Source: Alphaproteobacteria bacterium (GTDB lineage Bacteria; Pseudomonadota; Alphaproteobacteria; Acetobacterales; Acetobacteraceae). Taken from it: DNA of 6,401 nt. Shown in pieces: positions 1-6,401 of this stretch. The DNA lies in NCBI GenBank assembly GCA_013298245.1, contig JAAFHD010000215.1, positions 1 through 6,401 on the forward strand, given 5' to 3'. The notes under the pieces were generated by a model. It was given only the letters and a program-made list of their open reading frames with translations. It did not search any database and had not been told where the DNA came from. How positions within the stretch are numbered: position 1 is the stretch's first letter; each line of letters starts with the position of its first letter. The translations under genes and the position numbers were made by a program.

Positions 1-802
<802 letters not shown>

Positions 803-959
803 TGGTTGACAGACCCTCCTGTTCGGGCGTTCGCTTCCGTTCGATGCGTTCACGCAATCACCGCGACAAGGTCGTAACGATATGGGCGGTTGGTTGATGG
901 CATTGGTCGGAATTGGTGCCGCTTTGGTAACGAAGAAGGTAAGCCCCCGCCGAACAGAC

Positions 960-977
960 TGTCAAGCGAGATTGACG
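960..977. promoter_or_regulatory. PpsR/CrtJ-like operator half of a double site (TGT-N12-ACG)
   Basis: TGTCAAGCGAGATTGACG matches the PpsR/CrtJ consensus TGT-N12-ACA at five of six defined bases; the last A is G. Its left end, read on the minus strand, is a perfect TTGACA (965-960) pointing toward bchF, so a bound repressor would cover that -35 box. A -10 at the right distance is weak: TACCTT at 941-936 with an 18-bp spacer. It overlaps a second site by two bases (976-977). Confidence 0.45.
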
Positions 978-993
978 TAAAGTAACGTTGACA
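976..993. promoter_or_regulatory. PpsR/CrtJ-like operator, second half (CGT-N12-ACA)
   Basis: CGTAAAGTAACGTTGACA is the mirror of the neighbouring element: five of six consensus bases match, with C for the first T. Its right end is a perfect plus-strand TTGACA (988-993). Together the two elements make a 34-bp block with TGTCAA at one end, TTGACA at the other and ACGT at the centre (975-978). Confidence 0.45.
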
Positions 994-1017
994 TCGTTTC
1001 ACCATCGCACCCATTAT
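988..1017 (+). promoter_or_regulatory. Candidate sigma70-type promoter for the aerR operon
   Basis: A perfect TTGACA at 988-993 is followed after 18 bp by CATTAT at 1012-1017, four of six matches to TATAAT. Transcription would begin near 1024. That falls after the ATG at 1016 but before the ATG at 1034, which is one reason to prefer the later aerR start. The -35 coincides with the right arm of the PpsR-like element, as expected of a repressed promoter. Confidence 0.4.
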
Positions 1018-1033
1018 GCCGACGGAACGAACG

Positions 1034-1882
1034 ATGCCAGATCACCCCTTCCCCCAGCCCAGCGCGGCACCGCTGACACAGCTCATTCGCCACCAGGTGG
1101 TGCCTGCGCTCGTCGGCCTATACGCGCCCGCCGTGCCGCTGCCCGAAGCCAGCGAATTGGCGCGCGAACTGGCCCATGGCGGCCATGGCGAGGCGCTGCT
1201 TCGCCGCCTGATCGCGAATGGCGTGGGCTTCGAAACCCTGATGCTGCGCGTCATCACGCCCGCCGCGCAGGAACTCGGCCAGATGTGGGCCGATGACACC
1301 TGTTCCTTCGCGACCGTCACGCTCGGCACCTGGCGGTTGCGGATGCTGGCGCAGCGCGTGTCGGAGTTGCTGCCGATGCTGCTCGCGCAGCCCGATCCGC
1401 AGCGGTCGATCCTGGTCTCCGCCCTGCCCGGCGAACAGCATGATTTCGGTGTCGCGATCGTCGCTGAATTTCTCGCGCGTGATGGCTGGCTGGTGACGCG
1501 CGCCGTGCCGCGCGACATCGAAGACCTGCGCGGCGAATTGCGCGTGCGCCGCCCCACCCTGGTGGGGCTTTCCATCGCGCGCCCCGATGCCGCGCCACTG
1601 CTCGCCGAGACCATCGCGCAGATTCGCCGCCTGAACCCTTCGCCGCGCATCCTGGTGGGTGGCCCCGCCATCGCGGCCGACCCACAACTCGCGCGCCGCG
1701 CCGGCGCGGATGCTGCCGCCACTTGCGCGCGCAGCGCCCTTGATATCGCGCAGGGCCTGCTGCCCGCGCGCACCGCAACTTCGCCAAGAAAGGACCATCG
1801 TGTCGGGAGCACGACGCCAGGAAGCGGCGTTCCGGGGATTGGACCCCGGGGCGACAGCGCGCCTCGTCTCAGCCGCGGCTGA
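1034..1882 (+). CDS. aerR: AerR/PpaA cobalamin-binding antirepressor of photopigment genes
   Basis: AerR (PpaA in Rhodobacter sphaeroides) is the cytoplasmic partner of PpsR/CrtJ; in studied species it binds a cobalamin and modulates the repressor in response to light. From ATG 1034 the protein is 282 aa. Residues 14-118 form the helical upper domain, including M84-W85 and the W100 region. Residues 125-235 look like a B12-binding Rossmann fold: G133-E134-Q135-H136-D137-F138-G139 holds the candidate cobalamin-ligand His136, followed by L176-V177-G178-L179-S180 and V208-G209-G210-P211, the usual second and third B12-fold motifs. ATG 1016 in the same frame would add six residues, but it has no ribosome site and overlaps the likely -10; 1034 has only a weak GGAAC upstream. 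After about residue 250 the sequence becomes a Gly/Pro/Arg-rich tail that overlaps ppsR by 83 nt, probably just read-through to the next stop. It heads the aerR-ppsR-bchG-bch2-bchP operon. Confidence 0.9.
   Translation: MPDHPFPQPSAAPLTQLIRHQVVPALVGLYAPAVPLPEASELARELAHGGHGEALLRRLIANGVGFETLMLRVITPAAQELGQMWADDTCSFATVTLGTWRLRMLAQRVSELLPMLLAQPDPQRSILVSALPGEQHDFGVAIVAEFLARDGWLVTRAVPRDIEDLRGELRVRRPTLVGLSIARPDAAPLLAETIAQIRRLNPSPRILVGGPAIAADPQLARRAGADAAATCARSALDIAQGLLPARTATSPRKDHRVGSTTPGSGVPGIGPRGDSAPRLSRG
1787..1802 (+). promoter_or_regulatory. Ribosome site and GTG start that decide the ppsR start
   Basis: AGAAAGGA at 1787-1794 lies 5 nt before the in-frame GTG at 1800-1802. The upstream ATG at 1659 would add 47 residues rich in Arg, Pro and Ala, encoded in the aerR B12 domain and unlike PpsR; starting at GTG gives 470 aa, the usual family length. 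Confidence 0.7.
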
Positions 1883-3212
1883 CATCGTCTTCGTGCTGGA
1901 ATCCTCCGGCCGAATCAGCGATGTCACCTTCGGTTTCGGTGAGGCGGAACACGGACTTGCGCCACTGCGCGAGCTGGTCGGCCATGGCTTTCTCGATGTC
2001 ACCGCGTCCGACAGCCAGGCCAAGGCGCGCGCGCTGATCGACGAAGCGCGGCAAGGCTCTGCGCGGCCGCGCCATATCAATTTGGGTCTGTCGCGCGCGC
2101 AGCCGATGTCGATCATGTGCGCCGGCGCGCCCGCGGGCCAAGGGCACATCATCCTCTACGCACGCGACCTGCGCGCGCTGACCAGCCTGCAACAACAACT
2201 GGTCGAAGCGCTGCAGACGGTGGAGCGCGACTATGGCCGCCTGCGCCAGACCGAAACACGCTATCGCCTGCTGTTCCAGATGTCGGGTGAGCCTGTGCTG
2301 CTGGCCGATGCGGCGACGCTGGCGATCACCGAAACCAACCTGGCGGCCGATCGGCTGATCGCGACACTGCCCGGCGCGCCGCGCGAACTTTCAGCCCTCT
2401 TCGACATGCCCAGCGAAGCGCGGCTTTCCGCGTTGCTGGGCCAGGCACGCGCCGCAGGTCGCGCGGAGGAAGTGGCGCTGCGCCTGCGCGGGCGCGACCG
2501 CGATGCGCTGGTGTCCGCATCCCTGGTACGCCAGGACCAGCAGCACCTTTTCCTGCTGCGCATCGCGACCGGCGAAGCGCCGGTGCTGCATTTACCCGAA
2601 GCGCAGGCGCGCCTTGCGGCGTTTCTGCAGGTCGCTCCCGACGCCATCGTGGTCACCGATTCCGAAGGCCGCGTTATCGGTGCGAACCCCGCCTTCCTCT
2701 CCATCGTCGAAGCCAGTTCGGCGGCCCAGGTCGAGGGCGAAGCGCTCGCGCGCTTCCTTGGCCGGCAGGAAGTGGAACTGGAAGTGCTGCTGGCGAATCT
2801 GCGCCTGCGCGGCCCGGTGCGGCTGTTGCAGACGGTGGCGCGCGGCACGCTCGGCGGTGAGACGCGCGTGGAATTATCGGCCTCCGAAATCCCTGGCGTG
2901 GACCAGCCGCTCTACGGCTTCGCGCTGCGCGACATCGGGCCGCGCAGTGGCGCGCAGGGCGGCCCATCGCATGGCGTCGCACCGTCCAACCTGGCGGATC
3001 TGGTGGGCCGCGTACCGCTGAAGGAACTGGTGCGCGACGCGACCGACGTCATCGAAAAACTCGCGATCGAGGCAGCGCTCGAACTCTCCTCCGACAATCG
3101 CGCCTTGGCCGCGGAGATGCTCGGGCTGTCGCGCCAATCGCTCTACGTGAAGCTGCGGCGCTTCGGGATCGGTGATCTCGGGCGCGATACGCCAGAAGAG
3201 GAGGAAGGCTGA
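1800..3212 (+). CDS. ppsR: Photopigment transcriptional repressor PpsR/CrtJ
   Basis: PpsR (CrtJ) represses bacteriochlorophyll, carotenoid and light-harvesting genes by binding TGT-N12-ACA, and is countered by AerR/PpaA or AppA. The 470-aa protein has the full architecture: an N-terminal PAS-like domain (about 15-122), a long Gln-rich linker helix (about 126-158), PAS1 (about 155-258), PAS2 (about 268-380, with A279-P280-D281-A282-I283-V284-V285-T286-D287 and G294-A295-N296-P297-A298-F299), a flexible Gly/Ser/Pro stretch (381-396) and a C-terminal Fis-type helix-turn-helix (about 415-457) with the near-invariant L441-G442-L443-S444-R445-Q446-S447-L448-Y449-V450-K451-L452. The tail is acidic (E466-E469). 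The only cysteine is Cys107. The two redox cysteines described in Rhodobacter (about 250 in PAS1 and about 424 in the HTH) are absent, and Ala422 occupies the expected HTH position in I418-E419-K420-L421-A422-I423-E424. It overlaps aerR at its start, and its TGA overlaps the bchG ATG. Identification is very secure. Confidence 0.95.
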   Translation: MSGARRQEAAFRGLDPGATARLVSAAADIVFVLESSGRISDVTFGFGEAEHGLAPLRELVGHGFLDVTASDSQAKARALIDEARQGSARPRHINLGLSRAQPMSIMCAGAPAGQGHIILYARDLRALTSLQQQLVEALQTVERDYGRLRQTETRYRLLFQMSGEPVLLADAATLAITETNLAADRLIATLPGAPRELSALFDMPSEARLSALLGQARAAGRAEEVALRLRGRDRDALVSASLVRQDQQHLFLLRIATGEAPVLHLPEAQARLAAFLQVAPDAIVVTDSEGRVIGANPAFLSIVEASSAAQVEGEALARFLGRQEVELEVLLANLRLRGPVRLLQTVARGTLGGETRVELSASEIPGVDQPLYGFALRDIGPRSGAQGGPSHGVAPSNLADLVGRVPLKELVRDATDVIEKLAIEAALELSSDNRALAAEMLGLSRQSLYVKLRRFGIGDLGRDTPEEEEG

Positions 3213-3214
3213 TG
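3199..3214 (+). promoter_or_regulatory. Strong ribosome site at the ppsR/bchG TGATG junction
   Basis: AGGAGG at 3199-3204 lies 7 nt before ATG 3212, which shares its A with the ppsR stop TGA (3210-3212). This is the strongest Shine-Dalgarno in the operon and sits inside the acidic end codons of ppsR. It suggests bchG can be translated efficiently by coupling or on its own. Confidence 0.75.
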
Positions 3215-4105
3215 TCGGGTCATGCCATCACTCGGCCAGCGCCGCTCGCGGTGCTGGAATTGCTGAAGCCGGTCACATGGTTTCCGCCAGTCTGGGCCTT
3301 CCTTTGTGGCGTGGTGTCGGTGGGCGTGCCGCTGGGCGACAAGCTGGGCGAAATCGCGCTGGGGCTGTTGCTGGCAGGTCCGCTGGTCTGCGCCGCATCG
3401 CAGGCGATGAACGACTGGGCCGATCGCCATGTGGACGCGATCAACGAACCCAATCGGCCGATTCCCTCCGGCCGCATTCCTGGCCAATGGGGCCTGATCA
3501 TCGCCTGGTTCTGGACCTTCCTCTCCGTGCTGGTGGGCGCGGCACTCGGCCCCGTCGTGCTGGCGGCCACGCTGATGGGCATCACCTTCGCCTGGGCCTA
3601 TTCCTTCGAGCCGCTGCGCATGAAGGCGGATGGCTGGTGGGGCAACCTGACCTGTGGCGTCTGCTACGAAGGGCTCGCCTGGGTGACGGGTGCGGCCGTC
3701 ATGCTGGGCGGCAACGCGCCGCATTGGCACATCTTCGCGCTGGCCGGTCTCTATTCGCTTGGCGCGCATGGCATCATGACGCTGAACGACTTCAAGTCGA
3801 TCGAGGGCGACAAGCGCATGGGCGTGCGTTCCCTGCCCGTGCAGCTGGGGCCCGAACGCGCCGCGCGCGTCGCCTGCTGGTTCATGGCGCTGCCGCAGGT
3901 GGTGGTGATCGGGCTGCTCGCGCATTGGGGCGCGCCCTGGCATGCGCTGGCCGTGACAGGCCTTCTGGCGGCGCAATTCCTTGCCATGCCACGCTTGCTG
4001 CGCGACCCGCGCGGCCAGGCGCCCTGGTACAATGCGGTGGGCGTGTTGTTGTCTGTCATCGGCATGATGGTCGCGGCCTTTGCGGTGCGGGGCATGCCGG
4101 CATGA
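3212..4105 (+). CDS. bchG: Bacteriochlorophyll synthase (geranylgeranyl transferase) BchG
   Basis: BchG is a membrane prenyltransferase of the UbiA superfamily. It esterifies the ring-D propionate of bacteriochlorophyllide a with geranylgeranyl diphosphate (or phytyl diphosphate), the step that makes the pigment lipophilic. The 297-aa protein has many hydrophobic segments, as expected of a UbiA fold, and both metal-diphosphate motifs: N67-D68-W69-A70-D71 with D75, followed by N78-E79-P80-N81-R82-P83-I84-P85-S86-G87, and N192-D193-F194-K195 with E198-G199-D200. The N81-R82-P83-I84-P85-S86-G87 run is typical of chlorophyll and bacteriochlorophyll synthases and separates it from quinone prenyltransferases. 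Length is normal and key residues are intact. The start is fixed by the AGGAGG and the TGATG overlap with ppsR; the stop overlaps the next gene as ATGA (4102-4105). Next to bchP, it covers attachment and later reduction of the tail. Confidence 0.96.
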   Translation: MSGHAITRPAPLAVLELLKPVTWFPPVWAFLCGVVSVGVPLGDKLGEIALGLLLAGPLVCAASQAMNDWADRHVDAINEPNRPIPSGRIPGQWGLIIAWFWTFLSVLVGAALGPVVLAATLMGITFAWAYSFEPLRMKADGWWGNLTCGVCYEGLAWVTGAAVMLGGNAPHWHIFALAGLYSLGAHGIMTLNDFKSIEGDKRMGVRSLPVQLGPERAARVACWFMALPQVVVIGLLAHWGAPWHALAVTGLLAAQFLAMPRLLRDPRGQAPWYNAVGVLLSVIGMMVAAFAVRGMPA

Positions 4106-5385
4106 CGCAGGGTCTTTCCTGGTTCGGCATCTTCCGGCTTGGCCTGGTGCAGACGGCGCTGGGTGCGATCGTCGTGCTGACGACCAGCACCATCAATCGC
4201 GCGATGGTCGTGGAAATGGCGCTGCCGGCGACGCTGCCAGGGCTGCTGGTCGGTATCCACTACGCGATGCAATTGCTGCGCCCGCGCATGGGGCATGGCG
4301 CCGATACCGGCGGGCGGCGCACGCCTTGGATCATTGGTGGCATGGCGGTGCTGGCGCTGGGTGGCGCGGGTGCGGCGCTGGCCACCAATCTTTTCGCGAG
4401 TGGTTTTCTGATCGGCACTGTGGCGTCGGTTCTGGCCTTCCTGCTGGTGGGTGCGGGCGTCGGCGCGGCGGGCACCGCATTGCTGACATTGCTCTCGGCG
4501 GAAGTTGCGCCAGCGCGCCGTGCGGCGGCCGGCACCATCGTGTGGCTGATGATGATTGCGGGCTTTGCGATCACCGCGACGATTGCGGGCCGGCTGTTGG
4601 ATCCTTTCTCGCCCGAACGTTTGCTCGGCGTGGTGTCGGGCATCTGCGCCGCAGCCTTCGCGCTGGCCGCTGTCGCGGTCTGGGGTGTGGAGACCGGCAT
4701 GCGCGCCAAGGCCCGGGCCGATGTGCCATTCCGCGATGCGTTGCGCCATGTCTGGGCGGAGGCAGCGTCGCGGCAATTCACCATCTTCGTCTTCGTCTCG
4801 ATGTTCGCTTACGCCACCGCCGACCTGGTGTTGGAGCCCTTCGCGGGCGAAGTCTTCGGCCTGACCATCGGGCAGTCCACCGCGCTCGCGGGCCAGCAGC
4901 ATGCGGGCGTGGCACTCGGCATGGTGCTGGTCGCACTGGCCGGTTCGTTGGGGCGCGGGCGCTTCGGTTCGCTGCGTGCGTGGCGCGTCGGGGGCTGCGT
5001 GTTTTCCGCACTGGTGCTGGCAGTGCTGGCTGGCGCGCGGCCTGGTTTTCCGTTGGGCGCGGGCTTCTTCCTGCTGGGCATCGGCAATGGCGCATTCGCC
5101 GCTGCCGCCATCGCTTCGATGATGCAACTCGCAGGTCGTGACGGTGAGGAACGTGCGGGCATGCGCATGGGCCTCTGGGGTGCCGCGCAGGCCATCGCTT
5201 TCGGCCTCGGCGGCCTGCTCGGCACGGTGCTGGTCGATGTGGGGCGCGCCGTCACCGGCAATGCGCCCGTTGCCTATGGCCTTGTGTTCGTGGTGGAGGC
5301 GATGGTGTTTCTCGCCGCCGCCATTCTTGCCTATCGCGTCGGCGCTGATCCGCGCCGCGCCGTTCCGGAAGGGGTGCGCGCATGA
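4102..5385 (+). CDS. PucC/Bch2-family MFS protein between bchG and bchP
   Basis: This 427-aa, highly hydrophobic protein belongs to the PucC/LhaA/Bch2 branch of the major facilitator superfamily, with about twelve predicted membrane helices. PucC and LhaA help assemble light-harvesting complexes; the member between bchG and bchP (called orf428 in Rhodobacter capsulatus, almost the same length) is often annotated as a bacteriochlorophyll synthase-associated MFS protein, and its exact substrate is not settled. Visible signatures are S29-T30-I31-N32-R33-A34-M35-V36-V37-E38, typical of PucC proteins, and the loop 2-3 segment G64-H65-G66-A67-D68-T69-G70-G71-R72-R73-T74-P75-W76. Helix-rich sequence follows, with charged cytoplasmic loops near 139-144 and 201-225. 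ATG 4102 overlaps the bchG stop as ATGA, and the TGA at 5383-5385 overlaps the bchP start the same way. The same frame stays open upstream to 3172, but those codons lie inside bchG in another frame and are not expected to be translated. Family certain; function inferred from position. Confidence 0.9.
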   Translation: MTQGLSWFGIFRLGLVQTALGAIVVLTTSTINRAMVVEMALPATLPGLLVGIHYAMQLLRPRMGHGADTGGRRTPWIIGGMAVLALGGAGAALATNLFASGFLIGTVASVLAFLLVGAGVGAAGTALLTLLSAEVAPARRAAAGTIVWLMMIAGFAITATIAGRLLDPFSPERLLGVVSGICAAAFALAAVAVWGVETGMRAKARADVPFRDALRHVWAEAASRQFTIFVFVSMFAYATADLVLEPFAGEVFGLTIGQSTALAGQQHAGVALGMVLVALAGSLGRGRFGSLRAWRVGGCVFSALVLAVLAGARPGFPLGAGFFLLGIGNGAFAAAAIASMMQLAGRDGEERAGMRMGLWGAAQAIAFGLGGLLGTVLVDVGRAVTGNAPVAYGLVFVVEAMVFLAAAILAYRVGADPRRAVPEGVRA

Positions 5386-6401
5386 TGGAAACCTTCGATG
5401 TGATCGTGGTTGGCGGCGGGCCTTCGGGTGCGACGGCTGCCGATGATCTGGCGCGTGCGGGGCACCATGTGCTGCTGCTGGACAAGGCGGGGCGCATCAA
5501 GCCTTGTGGTGGCGCGATACCACCGCGGGCGATCCGCGATTTCGACATCCCCGACAGCCAGATCGTGGCGCGCGTGAACTGCGCGCGGATCATCTCGCCC
5601 AAGGGCCGCGAGGTCGATATGCCGGTGGAGAACGGCTATGTTGGCATGGTCGATCGCGAGCATTTTGATGAGTGGCTGCGCGAGCGTGCGGCGCTGAATG
5701 GCGCGGTGTGGCGGCGTGGGAATTTCGAGCAGTTGGGGCGCGATCCGGAAGGCCTGGCGGTGGTGGAGTACACGCCGAAAGGTGGCGGCGATCGCATCGC
5801 GGTGCGCGCGCGCTGCGTGATCGGTGCGGATGGCGCGCGCAGCCAGGTGGCGGCGCAGGCGATCCCGGATCAGAAGCAGCCGAAATGCGTGTTTGCCTAT
5901 CATGAGATTGTGGAGACGCCGCGCGACAAGGCGTGGGATGGGCGGCGCTGTGACGTGCTGTATGAAGGCAAATACTCGCCCGATTTCTATTCCTGGGTCT
6001 TCCCGCATGGCGAGACCTTCTCCATCGGCACCGGCAGCGCGCGGAAGGGTTTTTCGCTGCGTGGTTCGATCGGCGATCTGCGCGGGCGGCTTGGCATGAC
6101 CGGCTGGCGCACCCTTCGTAAAGAAGGCGCGCCGATCCCGCTTAAGCCGCTGAAGCGTTGGGACAACAAGCGTGATGTTGTTCTGGCGGGCGATGCCGCG
6201 GGCGTGGTTGCGCCCGCGAGCGGCGAGGGCATCTACTACGCCATGCTGGGCGGCCGCCTGGCGGCGGTGGCGGCCGCGAAACTGCTGCAAACCGGTGACG
6301 TGCGCGAGCTGGCGACAGCGCGCGCGATGTTCATGAAGGATCACGGCAAGGTCTTCTGGATCCTTGGCATTATGCAGACGTTCTGGTATCGTAACGATTG
6401 G
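5382..6401 (+). CDS. bchP: Geranylgeranyl diphosphate/bacteriochlorophyll reductase BchP (partial, 3' end missing)
   Basis: BchP is an FAD-dependent reductase that saturates three double bonds of the geranylgeranyl tail, turning geranylgeranyl-bacteriochlorophyll into the phytylated form. The frame is open for 340 codons to the right edge; full-length homologues have roughly 390-400 residues, so some 50-60 C-terminal residues are missing. The N-terminal FAD-binding fold is clear: V7-I8-V9-V10-G11-G12-G13-P14-S15-G16-A17, then the family signature C43-G44-G45-A46-I47-P48-P49. Further along are the C-V-I-G-A-D-G-A-R-S dinucleotide motif near 145-154 and the second FAD motif A-G-D-A-A-G with P-A-S-G-E-G-I-Y-Y-A-M near 270-288. 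Two adjacent ATGs (5382 and 5385) are possible starts. GGAAGGGG at 5367-5374 is 7 nt from the first and 10 nt from the second, and the first gives an ATGA overlap with the MFS gene. It is last of the operon within view; idi or other pigment genes often follow in relatives. Confidence 0.95.
   Translation, partial: MMETFDVIVVGGGPSGATAADDLARAGHHVLLLDKAGRIKPCGGAIPPRAIRDFDIPDSQIVARVNCARIISPKGREVDMPVENGYVGMVDREHFDEWLRERAALNGAVWRRGNFEQLGRDPEGLAVVEYTPKGGGDRIAVRARCVIGADGARSQVAAQAIPDQKQPKCVFAYHEIVETPRDKAWDGRRCDVLYEGKYSPDFYSWVFPHGETFSIGTGSARKGFSLRGSIGDLRGRLGMTGWRTLRKEGAPIPLKPLKRWDNKRDVVLAGDAAGVVAPASGEGIYYAMLGGRLAAVAAAKLLQTGDVRELATARAMFMKDHGKVFWILGIMQTFWYRNDW

Larger units (their letters stand above)
803..1033. 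promoter_or_regulatory. Divergent bchF / aerR intergenic control region
   Basis: About 230 bp separate the chosen bchF start from the chosen aerR start and hold no convincing gene. The stretch looks less GC-rich than the genes on either side. It contains the bchF ribosome site (AGGAGG at 820-815 on the minus strand), three copies of GTAACG (one near 874, one near 927, one near 982), and the double PpsR-like element at 960-993 with outward-facing TTGACA boxes. In purple bacteria the bchF operon promoter is a known target of PpsR/CrtJ and AerR, which fits the position. The fine structure is read by eye only. Confidence 0.7.

Noticed and set aside
1118..2152. Minus-strand open frame of 344 codons opposite aerR and ppsR
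   Set aside because: Antisense to two confident genes, no recognisable domain, composition typical of a shadow frame.
3172..4101. Possible 310-residue N-terminal extension of the MFS protein, as the frame has no stop
   Set aside because: It lies wholly within bchG in another frame, is Arg/Gly/Ala-rich and not membrane-like, and the ATGA start at 4102 gives the normal family length.
3751..5127. Minus-strand open frame of 458 codons opposite bchG and the MFS gene
   Set aside because: It spans two identified genes in antisense, its translation is Arg/Gln/His-rich and low in complexity, and it has no ribosome site I can support.
5331..6344. Long minus-strand open frame (337 codons) opposite bchP
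   Set aside because: It is antisense to a clearly identified bchP, rich in Arg/His/Ala with no family features, and is the expected GC-skew shadow of a GC-rich gene.

Overview
This window is part of a photosynthesis gene cluster from a purple-bacterial or aerobic anoxygenic phototroph. The very GC-rich DNA, the alphaproteobacterial-type protein sequences and the gene set (bchF-bchN facing aerR-ppsR-bchG-bch2-bchP) suggest an alphaproteobacterium, possibly in the Rhodospirillales/Acetobacteraceae range. The group assignment is inference from style and gene order; no marker gene here fixes the genus.

Layout. Left arm, minus strand (1 to about 802): bchF is followed by the first 84 codons of bchN, which runs off the left edge. 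This is the start of the conserved bchFNBHLM-type operon. A non-coding divergent region of about 230 bp (803-1033) follows. It carries two outward-facing TTGACA boxes and two overlapping, imperfect PpsR-type TGT-N12-ACA elements. Right arm, plus strand (1034 to 6401): aerR/ppaA (cobalamin-binding antirepressor family), ppsR/crtJ (PAS-PAS-Fis-HTH repressor), bchG (bacteriochlorophyll synthase), a PucC/Bch2-family MFS protein, and bchP (geranylgeranyl reductase), which runs off the right edge. All five are tightly packed: aerR and ppsR overlap by 83 nt, and every later junction is a TGATG or ATGA stop-start overlap, so the arm is almost certainly one operon. No terminator, RNA gene, mobile element or CRISPR array was seen.

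How the genes work together. BchN (with BchB and BchL encoded outside the window) reduces protochlorophyllide in the dark, and BchF hydrates the 3-vinyl group of the bacteriochlorin. At the other end of the pathway BchG attaches the isoprenoid tail to bacteriochlorophyllide and BchP reduces geranylgeranyl to phytyl; the MFS protein between them belongs to a family tied to light-harvesting assembly or pigment handling. AerR and PpsR are the paired antirepressor and repressor of photopigment genes. They are encoded beside the divergent promoter they would be expected to control, and upstream of the last steps of bacteriochlorophyll synthesis.

The system itself is well known. The points most worth a second look are the double PpsR-like operator, a PpsR without the redox cysteines known from Rhodobacter, an unusual N-terminal extension with an mRNA hairpin in BchF, and the aerR/ppsR overlap.
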